NCBI RefSeq assembly: GCF_019634775.1
Contig: NZ_JAHCAS010000001.1
Location: forward strand, 62,001 to 126,000
Reading direction: 5' to 3'
Length of the DNA stretch: 64,000 nucleotides
Source: Dokdonella sp.
Lineage (GTDB): Bacteria; Pseudomonadota; Gammaproteobacteria; Xanthomonadales; Rhodanobacteraceae
The notes beneath the pieces are model-generated. The model was not told the origin of the DNA, did no database searches, and was given only the letters and a program-made list of their open reading frames with translations. The translations under genes were made by a program, and so were the position numbers. This document shows, piece after piece, positions 10,388-20,374 of this stretch; the first letter of the stretch is position 1; each line of letters opens with the position of its first letter.

Positions 10388-11734
10388 TCAGGAAACGCGC
10401 GCGGCAGCAGCGCGCACCGCGCCAGCGAGTTCGTCGGCGAGACGCGCGACGAGCTCGGGGTCGCCGGCCTCGACGGTGACGCGCACCAGTGGCTCGGTAC
10501 CGGACGGGCGCAACACGACACGCCCCTGCCCTTCGAGCTCGGCGCGCACGCGCGCGAGGACGTCCTGCACAGCGGGATCGGCAACCAGGGTGGCGCCACC
10601 GGCCGCGCGCACGTTGACCGTGGTCTGCGGCACCTTGCGCATGTCGTCCGCGCACTCGGCCAACGTGCGTCCGCTGCGCGCGAGTGCCTCGAGTACCTGC
10701 AGGGCGCTGACGATGGCGTCGCCGGTGCTCGCCCGATCCAGGCAAAGGATGTGGCCGGAGGTCTCGCCGCCGAGCACACCGGCGCGCTCGCGCAGCACCT
10801 GCATGACATAGCGGTCGCCGACGTTGGCGCGCAGGAACGGTACGCCGAGCCTGGCCATGGCCTGCTCGAGACCGTAGTTGCTCATCAGCGTGCCGACCAC
10901 CGGGCCGCGCAGGCGGCCCTGCGCATGCCAGTCGATCGCGAGGATGCATAGCAGTTCGTCACCATCGATGAGGCGGCCGTGGCGATCGACCATCTGCAGG
11001 CGGTCGCCATCGCCATCGAAGGCAATGCCGAGGTCGGCGCCGGCCTCGACCACGGCCTGCGCCAGTGCCGCCGGATGCGTCGAGCCGACCTCACGGTTGA
11101 TGTTGAGCCCGTCGGGGCGGTTGCCGATCGCGCTCACCCGCGCGCCGAGTTCGGCAAACATCTTCGGCGCGATCTGGTAGGTCGCGCCATGCGCGCAGTC
11201 GAGCACGATGTGCAGACCATGCAGGTGGAACGAGCGCGCCACGGTCGACTTGCAGAACTCGAGGTAGCGTGCCGAGGCATCGTCTATGCGCGCCGCCTTG
11301 CCAACGGCCTCGGATGCGACCGTCGAGAACTGGGCGTCGATCTCCGCCTCGATGGCGTGTTCAACTTCGTCGTCGAGCTTCTCGCCGATCGCCGAGAAAA
11401 ACTTCACGCCGTTGTCGTGGTGAGGGTTGTGCGAGGCGCTGATGACGATGCCGGCATCGGCGCGCATCGAGCGCGTGAGATAGGCCACGCCCGGGGTCGG
11501 CATCGGCCCGAGCAGACGCACGTCGGCACCGCCGGCGAGCAGGCCGGCCTCGAGCGCCGATTCGAACATGTAGCCGGACACGCGCGTGTCCTTGCCGATC
11601 AACACGACCGGCTTGTCGCCTCCGCGTGCCAGCACCGCGCCGGCGGCGCGCCCGAGCCTGAGCATGAAGTCCGCCGTGATCGGCCACTCGCCGACGCGGC
11701 CACGAATGCCGTCGGTGCCGAAGTAACGTTTCAC
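10388..11734 (-). CDS. glmM: Phosphoglucosamine mutase
   Basis: Converts glucosamine 6-phosphate to glucosamine 1-phosphate on the way to UDP-GlcNAc. The 448-residue product from GTG 11734 starts [12 protein letters not shown]; the active-site phosphoserine is in [12 protein letters not shown] near residue 100; Mg-binding AFDGDGDR near 240; and the phosphate-binding [10 protein letters not shown] near the C-terminus. No clear Shine-Dalgarno precedes the GTG. An in-frame ATG at 11761 lies inside a degenerate GGGGAAT repeat, so the true start is uncertain. Confidence 0.95.
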   Translation of the reverse strand: MKRYFGTDGIRGRVGEWPITADFMLRLGRAAGAVLARGGDKPVVLIGKDTRVSGYMFESALEAGLLAGGADVRLLGPMPTPGVAYLTRSMRADAGIVISASHNPHHDNGVKFFSAIGEKLDDEVEHAIEAEIDAQFSTVASEAVGKAARIDDASARYLEFCKSTVARSFHLHGLHIVLDCAHGATYQIAPKMFAELGARVSAIGNRPDGLNINREVGSTHPAALAQAVVEAGADLGIAFDGDGDRLQMVDRHGRLIDGDELLCILAIDWHAQGRLRGPVVGTLMSNYGLEQAMARLGVPFLRANVGDRYVMQVLRERAGVLGGETSGHILCLDRASTGDAIVSALQVLEALARSGRTLAECADDMRKVPQTTVNVRAAGGATLVADPAVQDVLARVRAELEGQGRVVLRPSGTEPLVRVTVEAGDPELVARLADELAGAVRAAAARVS

Positions 11735-11740
11735 GTAAGC

Positions 11741-11770
11741 GGGGAATGGGGCATGGGACATGGGGAATGG
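11741..11770. repeat. Degenerate GGGGAAT heptamer repeat at the glmM start
   Basis: Four 7-bp units read GGGGAAT, GGGGCAT, GGGACAT and GGGGAAT. It is the same family as 369-400. On the glmM strand it covers the expected ribosome-binding region and contributes a possible alternative ATG. Confidence 0.75.
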
Positions 11771-11861
11771 TTGGAGCAGCGCATCACGGAAGGATGGTTC
11801 GCTACGGGATCGTGGAAATACACGATCCCCCATCCTCCATTCCCGATTTGCGGCTCCACCC

Positions 11862-12797
11862 TCAATCGCCCATCTGCTTCTGGCGGTGCTCCCAGCGCTC
11901 CTGTGCATCGAGGCAGAGTGTCGCGATCGGGCGGGCCTCGAGCCGATCGAGACCGATCTCCTCGTCGGTTTCCTCGCAGAAACCGTAGCGGCCTTCTTCG
12001 ATGCGCTTGAGGGCCTTGTCGATCTTGGCGATCAATTTGCGGTAGCGGTCGCGCGTGCGCAGTTCGAGCGAGTTCTCGGTCTCGCGCGTGGCGCGCTCGG
12101 CCTCGTCACCGACGTCGCGCACTTCGTCGCGCAGGTTCTCGATGGTCTGCTTGGATTCCTCGACCAGATCCTCGCGCCAGGTCTGCAGCTTGCGGCGGAA
12201 GAATTCGAGGTGCTTGGGATTCATGTACTCCTCCTTCGGCGACGGACGATAGCCGTTGGGGAGGTCGATGCGGGTCGTCGCAGGCAGCGCATAGCGGCCA
12301 TCCTGCATGGTCACGCTGTCGGCCGGCGGTGCGGGCGGCACGGCACGAGCCTTGAGCGTGGCCGATGCACCGACGGGCGCAGTCTTGGTATTGCCGACTT
12401 TCGGATTGGCGGCTTTCGTATTGCTCGTTGCAGTCACGGAACTCTTGCTGGTCTTCGTGGAGGGTGGGGACGCCGGCACGCTCGTCTTCGCCGACGACGG
12501 CTTGGTCACGACCTTCGCTGTGGGCCGCTTCGCTGCCTGCGTGACGGACTTGCGCGCCGTGGAGGGTACTGCCTTCTTCGCCGGCTTCGCGGGCGCTGCC
12601 GGCTTGCGCGCCGGTGTTGCCTTCGCGGCAGGTTTCTTTGCGGCGACCGGACGCTTCGGCTTCGCCGCCGGCCTGGCAGCCTTGGCGGGCGCCTTCTTCG
12701 CGACCCTGCTCGCGGCCTTGGCTTTTGTCTTCGCTGCCGGCTTCGCCTTTGCGGCAGGCTTGGCATTCGAGCGCTGCTTCGGCTTCGTCTTCGCCAT
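11862..12797 (-). CDS. DksA/TraR-family protein with long Lys/Ala/Pro-rich N-terminal extension
   Basis: The last 120 of 311 residues match DksA, which binds the RNA polymerase secondary channel and works with ppGpp: a coiled coil from [10 protein letters not shown] with the tip region DEAERATRE, then the C-terminal globular part. Only two Cys remain there (GFCEETDEE and ATLCLDAQE) instead of the four zinc ligands. The first 150 residues are repeats of K, A and P like histone H1 or AlgP tails. The extension suggests DNA or RNA binding; this is inference. Monocistronic, between yidD and glmM. Confidence 0.88.
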   Translation of the reverse strand: MAKTKPKQRSNAKPAAKAKPAAKTKAKAASRVAKKAPAKAARPAAKPKRPVAAKKPAAKATPARKPAAPAKPAKKAVPSTARKSVTQAAKRPTAKVVTKPSSAKTSVPASPPSTKTSKSSVTATSNTKAANPKVGNTKTAPVGASATLKARAVPPAPPADSVTMQDGRYALPATTRIDLPNGYRPSPKEEYMNPKHLEFFRRKLQTWREDLVEESKQTIENLRDEVRDVGDEAERATRETENSLELRTRDRYRKLIAKIDKALKRIEEGRYGFCEETDEEIGLDRLEARPIATLCLDAQERWEHRQKQMGD

Positions 12798-12913
12798 CTC
12801 CGAACTTACCTTGTGACCCGGCGGCCGCGTGTTATAGCCTAAGAATCCGCCCCCGGCAACCGAAGTTTTTCCCGCCGCGGCCAGCGCTTGCGCGCGATTG
12901 ACGGCAGCCTTCC

Positions 12914-13180
12914 GTGTCCCGCCTGATTCTCGTCCCGATCGCCTTCTACAAGCGCTGGATCAGCCCATTGCTCGGGCAGCGTTGCCGTTTCCATCCGAGC
13001 TGTTCGGATTACACGCGGGTCGCCGTCGCGCGCTTCGGTGCATGGCGCGGCTGCTGGCTCGGTGCGGCGCGCATCGCGCGCTGTCATCCGCTGTGCGATG
13101 GCGGCCACGATCCGGTCCCCGTCGAATTCCGCTGGCTGCCCCGCCGCGAACAGCCAACATCCAACGAAGGCCCGCCATGA
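12914..13180 (+). CDS. yidD: Membrane protein insertion efficiency factor YidD
   Basis: Small cytoplasmic-face membrane-associated protein that aids YidC-dependent insertion. The 88-residue product starts at GTG 12914 and has the family core [20 protein letters not shown] and [16 protein letters not shown]. YidD usually lies between rnpA and yidC; here it is isolated, overlapping the next gene by 4 bp (ATGA), so it has been relocated and is coupled to the dihydroorotase. Confidence 0.93.
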   Translation: MSRLILVPIAFYKRWISPLLGQRCRFHPSCSDYTRVAVARFGAWRGCWLGAARIARCHPLCDGGHDPVPVEFRWLPRREQPTSNEGPP

Positions 13181-14511
13181 CCGACCGCCTCATCATCAAT
13201 GCCACGCTCGTCAACGAGGGGCGCCGTTTCGAGGCCGACCTGCGCATCCGCGGCGGTCGCATCGAGCGCATCGACCCGAACCTCACGGCGATGACCGGCG
13301 AGAAGGTCTTCGATGCCGCCGGCGCCTGGCTGCTGCCCGGCGTGATCGACGACCAGGTCCACTTCCGTGAGCCAGGCCTCGAGCACAAGGCCGACATCGC
13401 CAGCGAATCGCGGGCCTGCCTGGCCGGCGGCATCACCAGCTTCATGGAGATGCCGAACACGAAGCCGCCGGCGGTCTCACGTGAAGCGATCGAGGACAAG
13501 TACCGACGTGGCGCAACCAGTTCGCGCGTCAACCATGCTTTCTACTTCGGTGCCACCAACGACAATCTCGACGAGATCCGCGCAATCGACCCGGCCACGG
13601 TGCCGGGTCTCAAGGTGTTCATGGGCGCCTCGACCGGCAACATGCTCGTCGACGACCCGGCCGTGCTCGACGCGATCTTCCGCGACGCGCCGGTGCCGAT
13701 CATCACCCACTGCGAGGACACGCCGACGATCGTCGCCAACGAGGCGAAGGCTCGCGAACGCTGGGGCGAAGACATCCCGGCCGCCCAACACCCGCTGATC
13801 CGCTCGCGCGAGGCCTGCATCCAATCCACGCGCCTGGCCATCGAACTTGCACGGCGCCACGATGCGCGCCTGCACGTGCTGCACATCTCCACCGCCGACG
13901 AACTCGCCCTGTTCGAACCAGGCCCGGTCGCCGGCAAGCGCATCACTGCCGAGACCTGCGTGCATTTCCTGCATTTCTGCGATGAGGACTACGCACGCCT
14001 CGGCCACCTGATCAAGTGCAATCCGGCGATCAAGACCGCCGGCGACCGCGAAAGCATCATCGCGGCGCTCGCCGACACACGCATCGACGTGCTCGCCACC
14101 GACCATGCGCCACACTTGCTCGCCGAGAAGAACAACCCCTATCCATTGGCCCCATCGGGCCTTCCGCTGGTGCAGTACGCCTTGCAATGCGCGCTCGAAC
14201 GCGTGTTCGACGGCAAGCTCACGCTCGAGCGCGTGGTCGAGGCGATGAGCCACGCCCCGGCCACGTTGTTCGGCGTGCGTGAACGCGGCTACCTGCGCGA
14301 AGGTTTTGCAGCCGACCTCGTCATCGTCGACCCGAACAAGCCGCACACGGTCACGCGCGAGGAGGTCCTGTCGAAATGCGGCTGGTCGCCGTTCGAGGGC
14401 ACCACGTTCCGCTCCAGCATCGTCGCCACCTTCGTCAACGGCCTGCTCGGCTGGCACGCCGGCTGCCTCGACGACAGCGTGCGCGGCCAGCGCCTGGCGT
14501 TCGCGCGCTGA
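13177..14511 (+). CDS. Dihydroorotase (amidohydrolase superfamily)
   Basis: Catalyses reversible closure of carbamoyl-aspartate to dihydroorotate in pyrimidine synthesis. The 444-residue TIM-barrel product has metal-site motifs [11 protein letters not shown] near residue 60, [19 protein letters not shown], and [10 protein letters not shown] with the catalytic Asp. The first position of the usual HxH is Gln (QVH). I recall this QVH form from a distinct dihydroorotase subfamily, and some such relatives are non-catalytic partners. An ATG at 13177 overlaps yidD by 4 bp. Confidence 0.88.
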   Translation: MTDRLIINATLVNEGRRFEADLRIRGGRIERIDPNLTAMTGEKVFDAAGAWLLPGVIDDQVHFREPGLEHKADIASESRACLAGGITSFMEMPNTKPPAVSREAIEDKYRRGATSSRVNHAFYFGATNDNLDEIRAIDPATVPGLKVFMGASTGNMLVDDPAVLDAIFRDAPVPIITHCEDTPTIVANEAKARERWGEDIPAAQHPLIRSREACIQSTRLAIELARRHDARLHVLHISTADELALFEPGPVAGKRITAETCVHFLHFCDEDYARLGHLIKCNPAIKTAGDRESIIAALADTRIDVLATDHAPHLLAEKNNPYPLAPSGLPLVQYALQCALERVFDGKLTLERVVEAMSHAPATLFGVRERGYLREGFAADLVIVDPNKPHTVTREEVLSKCGWSPFEGTTFRSSIVATFVNGLLGWHAGCLDDSVRGQRLAFAR

Positions 14512-15317
14512 TGCGTCTCGCTATCGTGATGATGCTCGCCTTCGCAGCGCCGTCGGCGTTCGCCGCGGATGTCGTGTTTCCGCCACGAGTCTCGCAAGGC
14601 GCGCTGGTGTTCGGCAGGGTGCCGGCCGGCAGTGTCGTGCGCCATGGTGGACGCGTGCTGCGCGTGACGTCCTGGGGCACGGTCGTGTTCGGCGTCGGCC
14701 GCGACGAGAAGGGACCGCTCGCCGTCGCCGTCGAAACACCCGACGGTGCACGCAGGACAGTTTCCATCGAAGTGTTCACGCGCGACTGGCCGGTCGAGCA
14801 GGTCGACGGCGTGCCGCCGAAGACGGTCGAACCACCGCCGGAGATTGCCGAACGCATCCGCCGCGAACAGGCTCGTGTCGCCGCCGCACGCGAGCGCGAC
14901 GACGAGCGCACCGACTTTGCCGCGACCTTCGTGCGTCCCGTCGAAGGCCGCATCAGCGGTCGCTTCGGCAACCAGCGTGTGTACAACGGCAAGCCCGGCA
15001 ACGCGCACTCCGGCATGGATATCGCAGCCCCGACCGGCACCCCGGTCGTCGCCCCATCCGGCGGCGTGGTCAGCTTTGCCGATGCCAACCTCTATCTCAC
15101 CGGCGGCACCATCGTCCTCGACCACGGTCACGGCGTCAGCAGCAATTTTCTGCACCTCTCGCGCATCGACGTGCACGTGGGCGAACGCATCGAACAGGGC
15201 CAGGCCTTGGGCGCCGTCGGTGCCACCGGTCGCGCCAGCGGCCCGCACCTGCACTGGGGCATGAACTGGTTCAACGTGCGCATCGACCCGCAACTGGTAC
15301 TCGAACGTGGACGGTGA
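14511..15317 (+). CDS. M23-family metallopeptidase, exported
   Basis: Probable periplasmic LytM-type endopeptidase acting on peptidoglycan crosslinks. The 268-residue product has a signal peptide ([20 protein letters not shown]) and a C-terminal zinc peptidase with HSGMDIAAP and the second motif HLHWGMNW; both conserved His sites are present, so it looks active. The start overlaps the dihydroorotase stop by one base (TGATG). Confidence 0.92.
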   Translation: MRLAIVMMLAFAAPSAFAADVVFPPRVSQGALVFGRVPAGSVVRHGGRVLRVTSWGTVVFGVGRDEKGPLAVAVETPDGARRTVSIEVFTRDWPVEQVDGVPPKTVEPPPEIAERIRREQARVAAARERDDERTDFAATFVRPVEGRISGRFGNQRVYNGKPGNAHSGMDIAAPTGTPVVAPSGGVVSFADANLYLTGGTIVLDHGHGVSSNFLHLSRIDVHVGERIEQGQALGAVGATGRASGPHLHWGMNWFNVRIDPQLVLERGR

Positions 15318-15400
15318 CGCAGGAATGACCGGAGTCCTGTCATTGCTGCGCTGATCGGCTGCGCGCTGCAGGGTACGAAATGCGGATGTGGCCGATCCCG

Positions 15401-16573
15401 TCATCCCCGCGCAGCGAGCGCGGCAACGGCCGGCAACTCCTTGCCTTCGAGGAACTCGAGGAAGGCACCGCCGCCGGTCGAGATGTAGGACACCGCATCG
15501 GCGATGCCGTACTTGTCGACCGCGGCAAGCGTGTCGCCACCGCCGGCAATCGAGAACGCGTCCGATGCTGCGATCGCGCGCGCCAGCGTCTCGGTACCAT
15601 GGCCGAAAGCATCGAACTCGAATACACCGACCGGGCCGTTCCACACCACCGTGCCGGCCTTTGCGACCAGTTCCGCGTAGCGCGCCGAGGTTCTCGGGCC
15701 GATGTCGAGGATCATGTCATCGGCAGCGACGTCGGTGACGTTCTTCACGGTCGCCGGGGCGTCGGCCTTGAACTGCGTGGCAACGACGACGTCATCCGGC
15801 AGCGGCACGTCGCTGCCGCGCGCATGGGCCGCGGCGACGATGCGTCGTGCGGTGTCGATGAGGTCAGGCTCGCACAGCGACTTGCCGACCGGATGACCTG
15901 CGGCGGCGAGGAAGGTATTGGCGATGCCACCGCCGACGATGAGCTGGTCGACCTTGCCGACCAGGTTCTCGAGCAGGCTAAGCTTGGTCGAGACCTTCGA
16001 GCCGGCAACGATGGCCAGCAACGGACGCGCCGGATGTTCGAGTGCCCTGCCGAGTGCGTCGAGCTCGGCCATCAGCAGCGGGCCGCCGGCGGCAACTTTC
16101 GCCTGGCGGATGACGCCATGTGTGGAAGCCTGTGCGCGATGCGCGGTGCCGAAGGCATCCATCACGAAGACGTCGCACAGCGCCGCATACTTCTTCGACA
16201 GGTTCTCGTCGTCCTTGCCCTCGCCAACGTTCATGCGGCAGTTCTCGAGCAGGACGATCGAACCGGGAACGACCTCGACGCCATCGACCCAATCACGCAC
16301 CAGCGGCACCTCGCGACCGAGCAGTTCGCCGAGGCGCGCGGCGACCGGCGCCAACGAGTCCTCGGCACTCCACACGCCTTCCTTCGGTCGACCGAGATGC
16401 GACATGAGAAGCACGGTCGCGCCTTTTTCGAGGGCGAGTTTCAGCGTCGGCAGCGATGCCGTGATGCGTTGCTCGGAGGTAATGCGTCCATCCTCGATCG
16501 GCACGTTGAGATCCTGACGGATCAGCACGCGTCGATTGGCCAGGTCGAGATCGCTCATGCGCACGATGGGCAT
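15401..16573 (-). CDS. pgk: Phosphoglycerate kinase
   Basis: Transfers phosphate between 1,3-bisphosphoglycerate and ADP in glycolysis. The 390-residue two-domain protein has [21 protein letters not shown] at the N-terminus, [11 protein letters not shown], and the C-terminal nucleotide loop [12 protein letters not shown] with [13 protein letters not shown]. The ATG at 16573 has AGGA upstream; an ATG at 16558 is an alternative. Confidence 0.97.
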   Translation of the reverse strand: MPIVRMSDLDLANRRVLIRQDLNVPIEDGRITSEQRITASLPTLKLALEKGATVLLMSHLGRPKEGVWSAEDSLAPVAARLGELLGREVPLVRDWVDGVEVVPGSIVLLENCRMNVGEGKDDENLSKKYAALCDVFVMDAFGTAHRAQASTHGVIRQAKVAAGGPLLMAELDALGRALEHPARPLLAIVAGSKVSTKLSLLENLVGKVDQLIVGGGIANTFLAAAGHPVGKSLCEPDLIDTARRIVAAAHARGSDVPLPDDVVVATQFKADAPATVKNVTDVAADDMILDIGPRTSARYAELVAKAGTVVWNGPVGVFEFDAFGHGTETLARAIAASDAFSIAGGGDTLAAVDKYGIADAVSYISTGGGAFLEFLEGKELPAVAALAARG

Positions 16574-16658
16574 CTGAAATATCCTCGCGGGAACGGTACA
16601 GAATCCGCCGATTACAGCGGCAGCAACAACGCTTTGCAAACCGGCCCGTGGGGTGCCC

Positions 16659-16801
16659 TGATCAATCCCGCAATGGCGTCATGACATCCGCAAGGTTCGC
16701 AGCGCGGCCTTGCGCCGGCTCGACGGACGGCCGGTCTGGCTTCGCCGTCGCGCCTTGATCTGCGCCCGCACAGGACGGTTACGCCGTTTCTGGATTGATC
16801 A
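16659..16801. repeat. Dispersed MITE-like element, short copy
   Basis: A 143-bp block bounded by imperfect inverted ends, TGATCAATCC...GGCGT on the left and its complement ACGCC...GGATTGATCA on the right. It is largely repeated at 58495-58761. It fills most of the 356-bp gap between pgk and fnr; the rest of that gap shows nothing else recognisable. It has no coding capacity. Confidence 0.75.
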
Positions 16802-16929
16802 GAACATCCTTGCATGCCGCAGCGCTGTGCAGTGATGTCGCATGTGACTGCCGGCGAACGTCGCGCTTTTGTATCATCCGGGGGTGGCCACGGCGGTGCA
16901 CGGTGCCCCGCGGCCTTTCTGGCAAGCAG

Positions 16930-17721
16930 ATGGGGAATGGCGTGTCGAATCATGCGTTGCAGCCCGCGCCACTCGACCCCGGCCCGGGCGATGGCAATGA
17001 TGTCCAGTTCTGTTCGACCTGCGCCTTCGGCGCCGTGTGCCTGCCCAGTGGCTACGACAAGGCTGCACTCGCCGAACTGCACTGTCTGGTCGAGCACACC
17101 GGCCCGCTGCACGCCGGTGATCGCATCTTCAGCACCAACGACCGATTCGAGTCGATCTATGCGGTACGCGCCGGCATCGTCAAGACGCGCACGATCGACG
17201 TGCAGGGCCGCGAGCAGGTGCTCGGCTTCCACCTGCCTGGCGAGTTCATCGGCCTCTCGGCGATCCATCCGGCGCGCTATCCCTGCGACGCCATCGCGCT
17301 CGATACCGTGTACCTGTGCCGCTTCTCGTTCCCGGCACTGGCCTTGCTGGCGACGAAGATGCCGCATGTGCAGCAGCAGTTGTTCCGCCTGATCAGTGCC
17401 GACATCAACAAGATCACCCTGCTGACCGGCGACCACAGCGCCGACGAGCGCCTTGCCGCCTTCCTGCTCCGCCTGTCCGAACGCTTCGCCGCGCGCGGCT
17501 TCTCGCCGACCCGCTTCCGCCTCGGCATGCCGCGTTCGGACATTGCCAACCACCTGCGCCTCGCACCGGAGACGGTCAGTCGCGTGCTGCGCCGCTTCCA
17601 GAACGAGGGCCTGCTGCGGGTAGATGAACGCGAGGTCGAGCTGCGTTCGATCGAGCGCCTGCGAACGATCGCCGCAACCCTCGCTCCAGGCGCGGAGAAC
17701 GGGGTACTGCCCCCGTCTTGA
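16930..17721 (+). CDS. fnr: Fnr/Anr-type CRP-family transcriptional regulator
   Basis: Oxygen-sensing global regulator. From ATG 16930 the 263-residue product has Cys28-x2-Cys31-x5-Cys37 and a fourth Cys near residue 119, the set that holds a [4Fe-4S] cluster in FNR. A cyclic-nucleotide-like domain follows, then the helix-turn-helix SDIANHLRLAPETVSRVLRR, whose E..SR matches FNR recognition of TTGAT half-sites. The next genes (nnrS, a sirB2-like gene) follow on the same strand, with an FNR box between. Confidence 0.92.
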   Translation: MGNGVSNHALQPAPLDPGPGDGNDVQFCSTCAFGAVCLPSGYDKAALAELHCLVEHTGPLHAGDRIFSTNDRFESIYAVRAGIVKTRTIDVQGREQVLGFHLPGEFIGLSAIHPARYPCDAIALDTVYLCRFSFPALALLATKMPHVQQQLFRLISADINKITLLTGDHSADERLAAFLLRLSERFAARGFSPTRFRLGMPRSDIANHLRLAPETVSRVLRRFQNEGLLRVDEREVELRSIERLRTIAATLAPGAENGVLPPS

Positions 17722-17731
17722 TGCAGATCAG
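17718..17731. promoter_or_regulatory. FNR/ANR/DNR box upstream of nnrS
   Basis: TTGATGCAGATCAG matches the consensus TTGAT-N4-ATCAA at 9 of 10 defined positions. It overlaps the fnr stop codon and lies 110 bp before the chosen nnrS start. It suggests that the regulator, or a DNR relative, activates nnrS. Confidence 0.75.
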
Positions 17732-17840
17732 GGCAGCGACCGGCGCAGGCTCGTGACAATCCAGACGTTCTCCGATCGAAGTGTCGCCATGCCCACACAT
17801 CGTCGCCACCGGCCAAGTCTCACCTTCCCGCCTGGCGCAA

Positions 17841-19103
17841 ATGCTTCCACTGCACATGTCGGTTGATCGCCCCGTGGGGTCGCGGCCAGCACCGGCGGAT
17901 CTGGCTGCCATGCTGGCCGCGGCACCGCACCGTCTGATGTTCTTCGCCGGCGTCACCGCCGTGCTGGTGTCGATGACCTGGTGGGCGCTGGTGCTCGCCG
18001 GCTGGCGCTGGGGCTGGCCGGTGCCGCAGCCCGCGCCTCCGGTACCGGCCGGCTGGGCGCACGCGGTGATGCTGGTGTTCGGCATGCTGCCGATGTTCTT
18101 CTTCGGCTTCCTGCTTACCGTGTTCCCGCGCTGGCTGGACCGGCCCGCGCTGAGCCGTCGTGCCTACGTGCCGGTGTTCGCCTGCACCTTCGGCGGCTAC
18201 CTGCTCGCGCACGCGGGCCTGCTCGGCACGCACGCACTGTTCGTCATCGGCCTGCTGTTCGTGTTCAGCGGGCATACCCTCGCCTTCGCCGTGCTTGCCG
18301 GTGTGCTGCGTGCCAGCGGTCGCCGCGATCGCCATGCCATCAGCGCGATCAGCGCGCTCGCCTGTGGCCTGGTTGCACAGGGCCTGTTCCTCGCCTTCGC
18401 GCTCGGCGCACCGGCGACGCTGGCCCCGGCGGCGATCGAACTCGGCGTGATCGGCTTGCTGCTGCCGGTGTACTTCACCGTCTGCCACCGCATGATTCCG
18501 TTCTTCAGCGGCAATGTCGCCCCGGGCTATCGCGTGGTGCGCCCGACGTGGAGCCTGCCGGTAATGTGGCTGCTGCTCGCCGCGCACGCCGCCTGCACGC
18601 TGGCCCACGCGCCCGAGTGGCGCTGGCTGGCTGACCTCGGCCTGTTCGCCCTGTTCGCTTGGCACGTGGTGGCCTGGCAACCATGGAAGGCGCGTCGTCC
18701 CGGCCTGCTCGCGGTGCTGCACATCGCCCTGGCTTGGTTGCCGGTCGCCTTCGCCCTGTACGCGTGGCAATCGCTCGCCTTGCTGCTCGACCTGCCCGGT
18801 GTCCCACCGCGCGTGCCCGTGCACGTGCTCACGGTCGGCTACTTCGGCTCGATGCTGGTCGCCATGGTCACCCGCGTCACCCAGGGACATTCGGGAAGGC
18901 CGCTGGTCATGGGCACGCTGCCCTGGGTTACCTTCATCGGCGTGCAGGGCGTGGTATTGCTGCGCGTGCTTGCGGATTTCTCCCGCGATCCTGGCGCCTG
19001 GCTCGCCATCGCGGCGGCAGCCTGGATCGTTGCCTTCCTGCCGTGGGTGCTGCGATCGGCGATGATCTACCTCACTCCCCGCATCGACGGCAAACCGGGT
19101 TGA
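17841..19103 (+). CDS. nnrS: NnrS family protein (heme-copper membrane protein, nitric oxide response)
   Basis: NnrS proteins are polytopic membrane proteins linked to nitric oxide resistance and denitrification. This one has about twelve hydrophobic segments and family landmarks FFFGFLLTVFPRWL, SGHTLAF, VCHRMIPFFSGNVAPGY and VTQGHSGRPL, with His residues suited to heme or copper. ATG 17841 gives 420 residues; GTG 17781 and ATG 17856 are alternatives. The FNR box fits expression at low oxygen. Confidence 0.9.
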   Translation: MLPLHMSVDRPVGSRPAPADLAAMLAAAPHRLMFFAGVTAVLVSMTWWALVLAGWRWGWPVPQPAPPVPAGWAHAVMLVFGMLPMFFFGFLLTVFPRWLDRPALSRRAYVPVFACTFGGYLLAHAGLLGTHALFVIGLLFVFSGHTLAFAVLAGVLRASGRRDRHAISAISALACGLVAQGLFLAFALGAPATLAPAAIELGVIGLLLPVYFTVCHRMIPFFSGNVAPGYRVVRPTWSLPVMWLLLAAHAACTLAHAPEWRWLADLGLFALFAWHVVAWQPWKARRPGLLAVLHIALAWLPVAFALYAWQSLALLLDLPGVPPRVPVHVLTVGYFGSMLVAMVTRVTQGHSGRPLVMGTLPWVTFIGVQGVVLLRVLADFSRDPGAWLAIAAAAWIVAFLPWVLRSAMIYLTPRIDGKPG

Positions 19104-19106
19104 ACG

Positions 19107-19496
19107 ATGGCCACGCATTACCTTTCGATCAAGATCCTGCACATCCTCTGCGTCGTCCTGTCCGGCGGCCTGTTCGCGCTGCGCGGGATTCTCGTGCTCG
19201 CCGGTTCGCAACGGGGCAACCATGTCGTGCTGCGCTGGCTGTCCTATCTGATCGACACCACCCTGCTGGTCAGCGCCCTGCTGCTGGTCGTGATCCTGCA
19301 CCAGTATCCATTCGTGCACAGCTGGCTGACGGTCAAGGTCTGCCTGCTCGTCGTCTACATCGTGCTCGGCGTGTTTGCCTTGCGCCGTGCGCCGACACGC
19401 ACGAGCAAGGCTATCGCGTTCGCCGCCGCACTGGCGGTGTACCTCGCCATCATCAGCGTCGCACGCGCGCACCATCCGCTCGGCATCCTGGCTTGA
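19107..19496 (+). CDS. SirB2 family membrane protein
   Basis: The 129-residue product has four membrane helices and opens MATHYLSIKILHILCVVLSG, typical of SirB2-like proteins (named from Salmonella sirB, function unclear). It starts 3 bp after nnrS ends, so it is co-transcribed. NnrS-SirB2 pairing suggests a role in low-oxygen or NO physiology; this is inference from context. Confidence 0.85.
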   Translation: MATHYLSIKILHILCVVLSGGLFALRGILVLAGSQRGNHVVLRWLSYLIDTTLLVSALLLVVILHQYPFVHSWLTVKVCLLVVYIVLGVFALRRAPTRTSKAIAFAAALAVYLAIISVARAHHPLGILA

Positions 19497-19596
19497 CGCG
19501 GAGGACTGCCGCTGCAGGTACGTCGCCGCTGCGCGATCAACCCGCCGCCGCTTCGACGGCATCGCCGGACAAATGCGCGGCGATGCCGTCCTGGGT

Positions 19597-20256
19597 TCAG
19601 TCGCGCTCTTCGTGCAGGACCGCGCCGGTGCGCGGATCGATGCGCAATTCCACGCGCTGGCCCTGGGTATTGCGCGCGTCGGCCTCCCAGTAACCATCAT
19701 CGTCGTACTCGAGGTCGCGGATCTGCGTGTAACCGGCTGCTTCGAGGGCGGCGCGGATTTCGGCCGCACTGAGCAGGCCCGCGGGCGCGCTGGACGAACC
19801 ACGTGGAGTTTCGGCGAGCACTGCACCGGTTACGGGGTGAATGACGAGGTCGACGCGCTGGCCGCTGGGATTGCGCGCCTCGGCTTCCCATGCACCGTCG
19901 TCAAACTCAAGATCGTCGATCTGCGTGTAGCCAGCCACGACGAGGCGTTGGCGGACTTGCGCGGCGGTGAGGAACGGGGCGGTCGCGCTACCGACAGCCC
20001 AAACCGCACCGCTGACGCCATCGACGACGACATCGACACGGCGACCGTCGAGCGTCGTTGCCTCGGCCGACCACAGACCATGACGGAACGCGAGATCGTA
20101 GATCGCGTGGTAACCAGTGGCGGCGATGCGCGTTAGCGCCTCGGGTGCGGTCGCCACGGGTTCTGTGGCCGCGGTCGCCTCCTCCGAGGCATGGACCGAA
20201 ACGACGACCGGGGCAAGAAGGGCCAGTGCGATGGCGAGGGAAACGGGGTTTTTCAT
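19597..20256 (-). CDS. PepSY-like domain periplasmic protein, three repeats
   Basis: A signal peptide (MKNPVSLAIALALLAPVVVSVHA) is followed by three PepSY-like units of about 55 residues. Each contains a segment like GYTQIDDLEFDDGAWEAEAR then GQRVDLVIHPVTGAVL. Such domains are thought to bind or restrain proteases or sense envelope state. The gene diverges from another PepSY-like gene that leads a two-component operon; an accessory sensor role is plausible but unproven. Confidence 0.82.
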   Translation of the reverse strand: MKNPVSLAIALALLAPVVVSVHASEEATAATEPVATAPEALTRIAATGYHAIYDLAFRHGLWSAEATTLDGRRVDVVVDGVSGAVWAVGSATAPFLTAAQVRQRLVVAGYTQIDDLEFDDGAWEAEARNPSGQRVDLVIHPVTGAVLAETPRGSSSAPAGLLSAAEIRAALEAAGYTQIRDLEYDDDGYWEADARNTQGQRVELRIDPRTGAVLHEERD

Positions 20257-20374
20257 GGGAAGCTCCATTGCTATGTCGGCGGGTGCCGCGGAAGCAGGAT
20301 CGCCCCTTGCCGATAAACCGGTGTTGACGGCATCGTTCACACTCGGTTTATTCCCGCGTATCGAGCATCCGCCC

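Noticed and set aside
15318..15400. A terminator between the M23 peptidase and pgk genes
   Set aside because: An imperfect inverted repeat (AATGAC/GTCATT) is present but the stem is short and there is no T-run.
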